36,630 nucleotides of DNA from a virus. Shown piece by piece: positions 1 to 6,057 of this stretch; positions within the stretch are counted from its first letter, which is position 1; each line of letters starts with the position of its first letter. The notes under the pieces are model-generated. The model was not told where the DNA came from, did no database searches, and was given only the letters and a program-made list of their open reading frames with translations. The position numbers and the translations under genes are program-made. The DNA lies in IMG/VR virus record IMGVR_UViG_3300024502_000027, positions 1-36,630 of that record, one strand, 5' to 3'.

Positions 1-1
1 C

Positions 2-190
2 GCTCGTCCAACCATACATCGACTAGAAAAGATTAGTTCACAATCACCGCGATCAAATACATTGGATGATATTTTTAATGTATTCCGTGACCGTGGAGTA
101 GAACTCACAATCAATGACAGCGAAGTCACTATACGTTTTACAAAACAAGCATTGCTAAACATACAAAATGATTCTGACATCTCAAAATAG
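2..190 (+). CDS. 3' end of an unknown early gene (5' truncated)
   Basis: An open frame runs in from the left edge for 62 codons and stops at 188-190, overlapping the start of ninB by 23 bases. The visible C-terminus contains DDIFNVFRDRGVEL and TIRFTKQALL and looks like a small globular protein. I do not recognise it. It differs from the gene found directly upstream of the second ninB copy near 34.8 kb, so the two ninB modules have different upstream neighbours. The start lies outside the window. Confidence 0.6.
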   Translation, partial: ARPTIHRLEKISSQSPRSNTLDDIFNVFRDRGVELTINDSEVTIRFTKQALLNIQNDSDISK

Positions 191-554
191 AGATATTGCC
201 AAGCAGCTTGTGGAATCTGCTGCAGATGGCATGGTTCTGGAGATCAGAAAACCCAAGCGTTCTTTGGATCAAAACCGCTACTACTGGGCCATACTGACCG
301 ACATATCAGAGCAAATCGTACCCGGCAAGGCATATGAGCCGAGTATGTGGCACGAGTACCTGAGGGCATTATTCCTGCCGGAAAAGATGGTGGAGCTGCC
401 GGACGGAAGCCTGAAAATGCTTGAGGCAAGTACGTCAGAACTTAGGGTAAACGAGTTTACAGAGTATCTGGAAAAAGTTATAAAGTGGTCGGCCGAGCAT
501 GATGTAGTTTTTTCTGAGGAGACAAAAAACTATGGGACAGTACGAGGCGTGTAG
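168..554 (+). CDS. ninB: NinB-like recombination protein (copy 1)
   Basis: The 128-residue protein matches the NinB family of lambda-like phages, which acts in phage recombination with single-stranded DNA (an Orf-like recombination mediator). The diagnostic block is RSLDQNRYYW at residues 31-40, followed by a conserved helical core to about residue 118. Its ATG overlaps the end of the upstream frame, and its 3' end overlaps the next gene by 23 bases, so it is part of a tight rightward operon. A second copy at 34829-35215 differs at only a few residues plus the last five. Function is taken from the family; nothing here shows which DNA it binds. Confidence 0.85.
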   Translation: MILTSQNRDIAKQLVESAADGMVLEIRKPKRSLDQNRYYWAILTDISEQIVPGKAYEPSMWHEYLRALFLPEKMVELPDGSLKMLEASTSELRVNEFTEYLEKVIKWSAEHDVVFSEETKNYGTVRGV

Positions 555-831
555 AAGATTGTTGTCAGCGGTTGTAAGTCTCGCAGTTCGAGATGCTTGC
601 CAAACACCTGGGAAACGGATGCTGAATCAAATGCCAAGACACGCGCTGGATTTTTTGTTTAATTGCAGCGATGGCTATTTAGAGTTATTAGATTTTGACC
701 CGGAACAATTCCGCAAAAAATTGGTGTCGGTGATGTATATGAAAAACCCAAACCCGCCTTTTAGTCTATCGCAAGAAGATTGCAGAAATCTCCGAATAAA
801 TTACCAAATGTGGTGCAATGAACAAGGATGA
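532..831 (+). CDS. Conserved small protein of the ninB module (copy 1)
   Basis: This 99-residue protein starts at an ATG inside the 3' end of ninB, with GAGGAG upstream as ribosome binding site. It ends inside the start of the ref-like gene. It is mostly helical, with the motifs LLDFDPEQFRKKL and SLSQEDCRNLRINYQMW. I do not recognise a family. The same gene, clearly diverged but in the same order, follows the second ninB at 35193-35495, so it is a fixed partner of NinB. A recombination accessory role is inference from position only. Confidence 0.7.
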   Translation: MGQYEACRRLLSAVVSLAVRDACQTPGKRMLNQMPRHALDFLFNCSDGYLELLDFDPEQFRKKLVSVMYMKNPNPPFSLSQEDCRNLRINYQMWCNEQG

Positions 832-1099
832 AAAAAAGCATCTCAATCGCGTGGCCGAACTCGGCTGTATGGTGTGTCGAAGGATGGGCTACGAAGGAAC
901 CCCATGCGAAATCCATCATATTCGTGCCGGTCAGGGATGGGGCAGAAGCTCTCACTTTCAAACAATCGGGCTATGTCCTGAACACCATCGCGGAAAAACT
1001 GGCGTCCACGGCCTTGGGACAAAGGGATTTGTTCGACACTATGGGTTTACCGAGCAAGAGCTTTTAGAGGAGGTTTTAGAACTGTGCAAGCCATCGTAA
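818..1099 (+). CDS. ref: Ref-like RecA-dependent HNH nuclease (copy 1)
   Basis: The 93-residue protein matches the Ref family (phage P1 Ref is an HNH-type endonuclease that cuts DNA at RecA-formed displacement loops). Metal-binding residues are visible: C17 and C20 in GCMVC, H33-H34 in IHHIR, C53, H56-H57 in CPEHH, and H64. The C-terminal YGFTEQELLEE is typical of the family. P1 Ref is longer, with a disordered N-terminus missing here. It overlaps the previous gene by 14 bases and the next by 16. Bases 885-983 recur exactly as the last 99 bases of the window. Family call is good; activity is inferred. Confidence 0.8.
   Translation: MNKDEKKHLNRVAELGCMVCRRMGYEGTPCEIHHIRAGQGWGRSSHFQTIGLCPEHHRGKTGVHGLGTKGFVRHYGFTEQELLEEVLELCKPS
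885..983 (+). repeat. 99-base exact match to the window's right end
   Basis: Bases 885-983 are identical to 36532-36630. The match starts immediately after a single A/T difference (884 versus 36531) and runs to the last base. A repeat ending exactly at the window edge, beside a longer diverged copy, is the pattern expected where an assembly closes onto itself across strain variants. Confidence 0.9.
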
Positions 1100-1767
1100 T
1101 TGCCACCGTCAGCGGGAAGTGTCTCGTGACCCTTGCGGCCTCTGTGACCGCTTATGTGCCCCAGGATGTAACCGTATTCCTGTCGGGTTCCAAGATGATC
1201 TTTCCCCGCCACCGCACGATCACTTCTGATAATACGGCTACCAATTTTGGGGATGCCTACAATGCTGTGGTGCAACAAGCATTTCAGGAGTTTGACGAGG
1301 TGGTGGTCTGTAACGACGATATTGTCTTTACCCCGACTACCTGGCAGACGTTATCCGAGGACGTTTCCAGACTCAAAAGTGAAAATATCCCCCTCGGCTG
1401 GGTCGCGTGCCGAAGCGACTACGCAAGAGGATACCAGAACATTCGTGTCGGTAAAGGACCGATGAGTTGGTTTCGTTACGAGACCGAGAACTCCATTATT
1501 GAGACCGACGTCATTGCGCCGATCTGTGCCTACATCCAGAAAAGCGACTGGATCGACTTCCCGCCTTTGAACTGGTATTCGGACGATGTGAACTGCCTGG
1601 ACCTCCAGAAAGCCGGTAAGCGGCACTTTATCTCCAGAGCCTACGTTCACCATGTGGGCAGCCAAACCTGTGGCTTTGACTCAAAGAATCTTATAGAATC
1701 CGCAAAACCTTGGATTCGGGAGAATCGGCCAGAGCTGTACGACTTATGGTTTCGGAAGAAAGACTAA
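1084..1767 (+). CDS. GT-A fold glycosyltransferase-like protein
   Basis: A 227-residue protein with a GTG start inside the end of the ref-like gene. The N-terminus resembles the nucleotide-binding beta strand of GT2-type enzymes (AIVIATVSGK). The acidic metal/sugar-nucleotide motif is CNDDIV around residues 76-80, a second acidic SDD sits at 166-168, and the C-terminal HH near 189-190 in YVHHVGSQT is where these enzymes often carry a metal ligand. Phage glycosyltransferases modify phage DNA, virions or host surface glycans; the target cannot be told from sequence. A second, unrelated-looking glycosyltransferase lies among the head genes. Confident on fold, not on substrate. Confidence 0.7.
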   Translation: MQAIVIATVSGKCLVTLAASVTAYVPQDVTVFLSGSKMIFPRHRTITSDNTATNFGDAYNAVVQQAFQEFDEVVVCNDDIVFTPTTWQTLSEDVSRLKSENIPLGWVACRSDYARGYQNIRVGKGPMSWFRYETENSIIETDVIAPICAYIQKSDWIDFPPLNWYSDDVNCLDLQKAGKRHFISRAYVHHVGSQTCGFDSKNLIESAKPWIRENRPELYDLWFRKKD

Positions 1768-2159
1768 AAAATTGGGCTTTTTACTGTGCCTGGGGGCATC
1801 TTGGCCCGGAGGTTCGTACCCGCGCCGCTTCTGCCGAGGGTAATTACGAATCCGAGGATGTCTTTGAGGGCGAAGAACCGCGAATTGAACCAGACATAAT
1901 CGACGGGGAAATAATTGAACAAGCGGTCAGAAAACTTCCAGAAAAATACCGTAAAGTTCTAAAAGCACGTTTTATAATGTACCCCTACCACCTACAACAT
2001 ACCGTGGCACAAAGACTGCGGATGTCGGTGGATAGGCTTGAAATTGAGTTACAAAACGCAAAGAGGAGATTAACAAGTGAACTCGAAAGAGATCGCCCAA
2101 GGCACGCCCGAGTGGTTGAAAGCCCGATTGGGATGTGTAACCGGATCACGAGCGAATGA
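1746..2159 (+). CDS. Q antiterminator / sigma region 4-like regulator
   Basis: Using the ATG at 1746, which overlaps the glycosyltransferase by 22 bases, gives 137 residues. The region from about residue 60 to 108 (KLPEKYRKVL, then a helix-turn-helix around TVAQRLRMSVDRLE) looks like sigma-70 region 4 and like the DNA-binding part of phage Q-type antiterminators. The N-terminus has the WAFYCAWG and acidic segments seen in some Q-like proteins. The last 83 bases overlap the exonuclease gene, a large overlap. Late genes lie on the other arm, so a Q role would act in trans. An alternative TTG start at 1710 exists. Moderate confidence. Confidence 0.55.
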   Translation: MVSEERLKNWAFYCAWGHLGPEVRTRAASAEGNYESEDVFEGEEPRIEPDIIDGEIIEQAVRKLPEKYRKVLKARFIMYPYHLQHTVAQRLRMSVDRLEIELQNAKRRLTSELERDRPRHARVVESPIGMCNRITSE

Positions 2160-2673
2160 CATCTGTGCCGCTGAAACAACGGCGGCTTATCAAAACTATC
2201 TGTGGCAACTCGTAGCAGAACGAGAAACGCAGACCGTTGAAGAAATCTACGTCAATGCCGATATGCAGCGGGGAACCGAAATGGAACCCATCGCCCGCGC
2301 CGCATACGAAGCCCATACAGGGACTTTTGTCACCGAAACCGGATTCTGGCTCCACCCAGAAATCCCGTACTTTGGCAGTTCTCCTGATGGACTGGTCGAA
2401 GATGACGGGCTTATCGAAATCAAGTGCCCAAGAACCTCGACCCACCTCCGCTACCGATCAGACAACAAACCGCCTACGCAATACAAACGTCAGATGATGT
2501 GCCAACTGCTGTGTACGGGCAGGAAGTGGGTGGACTTTGTAAGTTTTGACAATAGGGTTCGGGATTCCAAGCAACTCTTTATCGTGCGATTTGAACCCAA
2601 GCAGTCGGATCTCGATGAAATGCTAGAGAAGGTCAAGGCGTTCTTGGCTAACATAGAAAAGGAGATGCAATGA
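2077..2673 (+). CDS. YqaJ / lambda-type recombinase exonuclease
   Basis: A 198-residue protein of the YqaJ viral recombinase family (PD-(D/E)XK fold), which resects double-stranded ends so that an annealing protein can load. Catalytic elements are in order: GTPEWLKARLG near residues 9-19, RGTEMEP at 65-71, SSPDG at 101-105, IEIKCP at 113-118 and Q139/Q143 in the following helix. The GTG start is chosen because GAGGAG lies 8 bases upstream. Its natural partner, a Sak3-like annealing protein, is on the opposite arm at 32171-32719, so the pair is split across the two transcription units. High confidence. Confidence 0.9.
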   Translation: MNSKEIAQGTPEWLKARLGCVTGSRANDICAAETTAAYQNYLWQLVAERETQTVEEIYVNADMQRGTEMEPIARAAYEAHTGTFVTETGFWLHPEIPYFGSSPDGLVEDDGLIEIKCPRTSTHLRYRSDNKPPTQYKRQMMCQLLCTGRKWVDFVSFDNRVRDSKQLFIVRFEPKQSDLDEMLEKVKAFLANIEKEMQ

Positions 2674-2783
2674 ACTGGACTGTCTATGTGGTTGATTGGA
2701 ATTCTCTGGGGCCGGTAAAGTTTTGGCTGTTTATGATGGCCGTAATGTTTTTATCGGGGTGGCTCGAATGGCGTCGTGGCTAA
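2670..2783 (+). CDS. Small single-pass membrane protein
   Basis: A 37-residue ORF starts at an ATG overlapping the exonuclease stop (ATGA) with AAGGAG 5 bases upstream. Residues about 15-32 are hydrophobic (FWLFMMAVMFLSGWL) and followed by EWRRG, a typical single membrane span with a positive cytoplasmic end. Its end overlaps the next small membrane ORF by 16 bases. No family recognised. Confidence 0.55.
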   Translation: MNWTVYVVDWNSLGPVKFWLFMMAVMFLSGWLEWRRG

Positions 2784-2911
2784 TAGCGGGGATCGGAATT
2801 GTTTATCTTATTGTCGCGGTGGATTTGTTTAGGGTTCACAATTGGGGTTTGGGCATTGCTTTTTTGGGCTATGCATTTGCTAATGTCGGTCTTTATATGA
2901 GCGCAAAATGA
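2768..2911 (+). CDS. Small two-pass membrane protein
   Basis: Read from the ATG at 2768, this gives 47 residues with two hydrophobic segments: WLIAGIGIVYLIVAVDLF and GLGIAFLGYAFANVGLYM. An in-frame earlier start at 2696 would add 24 residues that merely shadow the previous ORF. It overlaps the preceding small membrane ORF and its stop overlaps the start of the HNH gene (ATGA). Function unknown. Two adjacent tiny membrane proteins may act together. Confidence 0.5.
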   Translation: MASWLIAGIGIVYLIVAVDLFRVHNWGLGIAFLGYAFANVGLYMSAK

Positions 2912-3420
2912 AACATTGTTTTATTCCAAATCAGTTTTATTTACATACTCATTTTAATTACGACCCAGAAACAGGTATTTTTTCTCGAAAAATAAAACAA
3001 TCAAACCGAACCATCATTGGAAAACCTTTGTTGGCTGGCGCAAAAAATAAAGGGCAAAAAAGAATAATTATTCACATCCAAGGAAAAGTTTATAAAGCTC
3101 ATCATTTGGCTTGGGTCTATGTTTATGGAGTATGGCCGGAAGAAGTTGATCATATAAATAATGATCCAACCGATAATCGCATAAGCAATCTTCGATTAGC
3201 AACTAGGCAACAAAACAGTTACAACAAAAAAATGTACCGAAAAACAGAATCTGGAATTAAGGGAGTTACTTGGGATAAACAGCGAAAAAAATGGTTTGTC
3301 AAAATAAACGCCAATAAAAAACAAATTCCACTTGGCCGTTACGATGACTTAAAAGATGCCGAGCGTGTTATTACCAAAGCAAGAGAACAATATCACGGAG
3401 AATTTGCAAATTTCAATTAG
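2908..3420 (+). CDS. HNH homing endonuclease with AP2 DNA-binding domain
   Basis: A 170-residue protein with an HNH domain (AHHLAW at 64-69, VDHINNDPTDNRISN at 80-94, N103) followed by an AP2-type three-strand DNA-binding domain (SGIKGVTWDKQRKKW to GRYDDLKDA, about 115-152). This is the usual layout of free-standing phage homing endonucleases. The gene is visibly more AT-rich than its neighbours, consistent with recent acquisition. It is joined to the upstream gene by ATGA, and its TAG stop sits in the AGGAGG that serves the next gene. A paralogue of the same layout lies at 5307-5819. Confidence 0.85.
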   Translation: MKHCFIPNQFYLHTHFNYDPETGIFSRKIKQSNRTIIGKPLLAGAKNKGQKRIIIHIQGKVYKAHHLAWVYVYGVWPEEVDHINNDPTDNRISNLRLATRQQNSYNKKMYRKTESGIKGVTWDKQRKKWFVKINANKKQIPLGRYDDLKDAERVITKAREQYHGEFANFN

Positions 3421-3430
3421 GAGGGCAACA

Positions 3431-3634
3431 ATGACGCAGACGGAATGGGTGCTAAAGGAGGGTAAGCGAAAGTGGATTACACCGCTGGATGCTTATTTGG
3501 GGTGTAAATGCTTGCGGCTGGCCGCGAGGATCAAGGACTTAAAGAATATGGGCTACATTGTAGCTACAAAAACAGTCCACAAGGACGGGAAACATTTTGC
3601 GGCCTATCGCGTGAAGGAGAAGAAAAATGGCTGA
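3431..3634 (+). CDS. Small winged-helix DNA-binding protein
   Basis: The 67-residue protein starts at the ATG at 3431, 6 bases after AGGAGG. The pattern KWITPLDAYLGCKCLRLAAR followed by IKDLKNMGYIV and a short beta hairpin matches the small phage helix-turn-helix family in which an N-terminal helix pair chooses between rules of the type 'A...LR..ARI..L...G' (HTH_39-like). The likely role is transcriptional or replication control within the early operon. It overlaps the next gene by 8 bases. Confidence 0.65.
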   Translation: MTQTEWVLKEGKRKWITPLDAYLGCKCLRLAARIKDLKNMGYIVATKTVHKDGKHFAAYRVKEKKNG

Positions 3635-3857
3635 TTACACAAACTCGGGCGTTCTGTTTAAGAACGAATCGCCCAACGAAAAGGCTCCGGCTTACAAGGG
3701 CAAGATCAATGTAGATGGCAGGGAGTACGAACTTGCCGCTTGGCTAAAAGAAGGTAAGAATGGCAAATATATGAGCCTGAAGGTTCAGGAGCCAAGGGAA
3801 AAGAAGCCCAAGCCTGAACCAACTTTTGATGACATTCCAGATGACCTCCCATTCTGA
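3627..3857 (+). CDS. DUF736-like small protein with an SSB-type acidic tail
   Basis: A 76-residue protein. Residues about 4-55 (SGVLFKNESPN through REYELAAWLKEGKNGKYMSLKV) resemble the DUF736-like family of short all-beta proteins found near phage and plasmid replication genes. After a Pro/Lys linker the protein ends in FDDIPDDLPF, very like the conserved acidic C-terminal tip of bacterial single-stranded DNA-binding proteins (DDIPF), which recruits repair and replication partners. No other SSB is visible, so this may be the phage SSB or an SSB mimic; that is inference. AAGGAGAAG lies just upstream of the ATG. Confidence 0.65.
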   Translation: MADYTNSGVLFKNESPNEKAPAYKGKINVDGREYELAAWLKEGKNGKYMSLKVQEPREKKPKPEPTFDDIPDDLPF

Positions 3858-4173
3858 CCGTGAACTAATGCAGATGGCGTTAGATGCGTTGGATTGGAAG
3901 TTGACTACGCTACTTAAAAAGTCTTGGGAAAATCATCATATCCACGAAGTAGTAAAAGCCCTGCGTGACCGATTAGCGCAGCCTAAATATGAGTTTGAGT
4001 GTCCGAGGTGTGGGCATTGTTGCCAGCAGCGTGAATGGGTTGGGCTGACGGATGATGAGATTACGATGCGGTGGTCTTGGTCGCAAAGCCGTGAAGCCGA
4101 GGAAACTGCCACGACCCAACAACACGCTTTTGCCTATGCCATAGAAGCCAAGTTAAAGGAGAAGAACACATGA
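3841..4173 (+). CDS. Zinc-ribbon protein carrying the WVGLTDEE C-terminal module
   Basis: Read from the ATG at 3841, 110 residues. The N-terminal half (SDRELMQMALDALDWKL through VVKALRDRLAQP) is a helical segment common in small phage accessory proteins. A CPRCGHCC cysteine cluster follows, probably a zinc site. The C-terminus is REWVGLTDDE and ends IEAKLKEKNT, a module that recurs in the products of 4170-4364 (end only) and 4482-4913. The start overlaps the upstream gene by 17 bases and has no strong ribosome binding site. Function unknown. Confidence 0.6.
   Translation: MTSHSDRELMQMALDALDWKLTTLLKKSWENHHIHEVVKALRDRLAQPKYEFECPRCGHCCQQREWVGLTDDEITMRWSWSQSREAEETATTQQHAFAYAIEAKLKEKNT
4030..4055 (+). 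repeat. 26-base direct repeat, copy 1 (WVGLTDE coding)
   Basis: A 26-base stretch encoding REWVGLTD is identical at 4030-4055 and 4776-4801, in the same reading phase of two neighbouring genes. Sequence on either side differs, so the repeat marks a duplicated or shuffled C-terminal module. Confidence 0.85.
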
Positions 4174-4364
4174 CTAAGTGGCTATCAGAACAATGGTGCT
4201 CTTGGTTTCATGGCGGTGGAACAATAAAGCGAGATTCATTCGACAGGATTAACTGGCAATGCAATAAGTGTGGGAGATGGTCAGAGCCAGTTGATGTGCG
4301 AACTGAACAAAGAATTATCGAATCAACAATTAGAGCCAAACTAAAGGAGAAGAACAATGGATGA
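4170..4364 (+). CDS. Small zinc-ribbon-like protein
   Basis: A 64-residue protein starting at ATGA overlap with the previous gene. It has CNKCGRWSEP around residues 31-40, a single CxxC that could bind zinc with C10 or H14 upstream (WCSWFHGGG). It ends RAKLKEKNNG, the same tail as its neighbours, encoded by the 23-base cassette that also contains the next gene's ribosome binding site. No known function. Confidence 0.6.
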   Translation: MTKWLSEQWCSWFHGGGTIKRDSFDRINWQCNKCGRWSEPVDVRTEQRIIESTIRAKLKEKNNG

Positions 4365-4485
4365 AGGCTACTACTGCGTGGTGTGCGGCAGATATTTAGA
4401 GGCTAACGAGGATAGGGTGATTGTGCACGACGATGTTCTACACCCACCTGAAATGGACTTTGCAGATGAGGAGAAGCCGCAATGA
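4357..4485 (+). CDS. Very small CxxC protein
   Basis: A 42-residue ORF begins at an ATG 7 bases after AAAGGAGAAG and ends by ATGA overlap with the next gene. It reads CVVCGRYLEANED followed by a histidine pair region (VHDD, LHPPE), matching a short zinc-binding knuckle, and has an acidic C-terminus. Good ribosome binding site and tight spacing on both sides support it as real. Function unknown. Confidence 0.6.
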   Translation: MDEGYYCVVCGRYLEANEDRVIVHDDVLHPPEMDFADEEKPQ

Positions 4486-4913
4486 AAGAATATGAACCAA
4501 CAACAAAACAAGAGCAGGCCATACGAGAGTACTTACACGAAGCCGTTATCCCCTTGATTGAGGACGTTCTTGTTAAGAAGCTAGGGCAGGCCATGTCGTT
4601 TTGCTCAAAAGAACTTAAAAGCGCAGAGGCAGAGAAGCAAAAGCCGGTGTTATGGGTTGAGAATTTAACCGACCCGCAACCTCATGCCGTCACCGATTTG
4701 AAGTATTGCAGCGTGGCAGACCGAGACAGTGGGAAAAACCAGACTTACATACCTCTCTATACCGCACCACCAAAACGTGAATGGGTTGGGCTGACGGATG
4801 AGGAGGGTGCAGAGATGTGGGCTGATGCTCACGATATTGACGGAAAGATGTGGATGAAACCCAAGGAATTGTTCAGAGACATCGAAGCCAAACTAAAGGG
4901 GAAGAACAGTTGA
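4482..4913 (+). CDS. Early accessory protein with WVGLTDEE module
   Basis: A 143-residue protein. Residues 1-50 are helical (TTKQEQAIREYLHEAVIPLIEDVL), the middle holds a beta-rich segment ending YIPLYTAPPKREWVGLTDEE, and the end is IEAKLKGKNS. Similar tails are widespread in phage hypothetical proteins; I do not know a function. It shares a 26-base exact repeat with the gene at 3841-4173. Its TGA overlaps the TTG of the MazG-like gene. Confidence 0.6.
   Translation: MKEYEPTTKQEQAIREYLHEAVIPLIEDVLVKKLGQAMSFCSKELKSAEAEKQKPVLWVENLTDPQPHAVTDLKYCSVADRDSGKNQTYIPLYTAPPKREWVGLTDEEGAEMWADAHDIDGKMWMKPKELFRDIEAKLKGKNS
4776..4801 (+). repeat. 26-base direct repeat, copy 2
   Basis: Identical to 4030-4055 and in the same reading phase (REWVGLTD). 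See the first copy. Confidence 0.85.
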
Positions 4914-5314
4914 GCATCTTCTATGACGTAGACGCCTTTATGAAGGCAGCGGGACACGGGCCTGATCCCAAGAAGGTGAGTTTGTATCTTGACTTGGTGC
5001 GGGAGGAGATTGGGGAGTTGGAGCAGGCGATGGCTGAATACCACGCTGCCGAAAATCTTCAGGATGAGCAACTTGCCAAAGCGGATGCCTTGGACGCCAT
5101 TTGCGACTCGATCTGGGTGCTGATCGGGCTGGCTCGGGTGATGGATTTGCCCGTGGATCAGGGGTGGGATGCAGTCACAATTACAAACTTAAGAAAAGTC
5201 GATCCTGAGTTGGGGACTGTGTTGCGGGACGAACACGGGAAAATTAAGAAGCCACCAGGATGGCGGCCGCCAGATATGTTGAGGATCATCCAAAACTACG
5301 ACAAGCGTGGATAA
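4910..5314 (+). CDS. MazG-like nucleotide pyrophosphohydrolase
   Basis: A 134-residue all-alpha NTP pyrophosphohydrolase-like protein. The metal-binding signature REEIGELEQA at 31-40 (E32, E33, E36) is followed by DALDAICDSIWVLIG at 59-73 with D62 and D66, the standard ExxE...D pattern. Such phage enzymes hydrolyse nucleoside triphosphates or (p)ppGpp-related signals and are thought to adjust host nucleotide pools. The TTG at 4910 is preferred because AAAGGGGAAG lies just upstream and the stop of the previous gene overlaps it. An in-frame ATG at 4850 would overlap the upstream gene by 64 bases. Confidence 0.75.
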   Translation: MSIFYDVDAFMKAAGHGPDPKKVSLYLDLVREEIGELEQAMAEYHAAENLQDEQLAKADALDAICDSIWVLIGLARVMDLPVDQGWDAVTITNLRKVDPELGTVLRDEHGKIKKPPGWRPPDMLRIIQNYDKRG

Positions 5315-5819
5315 GCACTTTGTAAGGCGGCTGTTTATCTACAAGCGGGGTGTGTTGTTTTGGCGCAACAGACCCCCAGAGGACTTTAAGCGGGTCAATG
5401 CGTACAAGATGTGGAATAAGCGGTACGCGGGTAAGCCAGCCGGGTCTGTAGGGGGAAAGGGATATATCAGGGTTGCGATATACAAAAAGTATTACCTTGC
5501 CCACCGATTGATCTGGCTTTACCACCATGGGGTTTTCCCTGAAATGATTGATCATAAGAATGGGAAAAAGGCAGATAATCGCATTTCCAATTTAAGGGCT
5601 GTAATTTGCTCTCAGAACCTTTGGAACGCAAAGAGACATCAAAGCACCAAAACAAACATAAAAGGCGTGTACGAGCGAAAAAAAGGGGTTTACGAGGCAC
5701 ATATTTGCGCAAATGGCAAAAGAGCTTATCTCGGCAGGTTTACTTCTAAGAAGGCTGCGGCAGGAGCGGTCCGAGCAGCAAGAGAGTATTTTCACGGAGA
5801 ATACGCCCGGCACAAGTGA
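5307..5819 (+). CDS. HNH homing endonuclease with AP2 domain (second paralogue)
   Basis: A 170-residue protein, GTG start inside the MazG-like gene's end. The HNH domain shows LAHRLIW at 64-70, IDHKNGKKADNRISN at 81-95 and N104. An AP2 domain follows (NIKGVYERKKGVYE to YLGRFTSKKAA, about 117-151). It shares layout and many positions with the protein at 2908-3420, including the ending HGEYA versus HGEFA. Its last 107 bases overlap the next gene in another frame, which may be a scar of insertion near that gene's start. Confidence 0.85.
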   Translation: MDKHFVRRLFIYKRGVLFWRNRPPEDFKRVNAYKMWNKRYAGKPAGSVGGKGYIRVAIYKKYYLAHRLIWLYHHGVFPEMIDHKNGKKADNRISNLRAVICSQNLWNAKRHQSTKTNIKGVYERKKGVYEAHICANGKRAYLGRFTSKKAAAGAVRAAREYFHGEYARHK

Positions 5820-6057
5820 ATTTTGGGCGACTAAAGAAGAGATCTTACAGACGATGATGTCCCAGCACGAGGCAAAGATTGAGGGGCTGGCCCGTCATGT
5901 GCTGAAGATGAGAACCAAAGCCCAGAGAAGGAAATGGTTAGATGAGTTTGAGCTCAAGCATGGGCCTGAACTAACCTACGAATTGAAAGACAGGATCTTA
6001 GAGTTAGCCAAGGAAGAGCGCCACCTCAGCCTTGCGCCGCCGGACCAGTCCGGGTAG
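5713..6057 (+). CDS. Unknown charged helical protein
   Basis: The longest reading gives 114 residues. The part beyond the HNH gene (EFWATKEEILQTMM through ELTYELKDRILELAKEERHL) is helical and highly charged and looks like a genuine protein, but I do not recognise it. The first 36 residues lie wholly inside the HNH gene. An internal ATG near 5851 would give a shorter product without that overlap, so the start is uncertain. The 3' end overlaps the convergent lysozyme gene by 54 bases, with no terminator between the arms. Confidence 0.5.
   Translation: MAKELISAGLLLRRLRQERSEQQESIFTENTPGTSEFWATKEEILQTMMSQHEAKIEGLARHVLKMRTKAQRRKWLDEFELKHGPELTYELKDRILELAKEERHLSLAPPDQSG

Noticed and set aside
828-1067. 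79-codon frame inside the ref-like gene
   Set aside because: Out-of-frame shadow; it lacks its own ribosome binding site and the ref frame has the conserved Cys/His residues.
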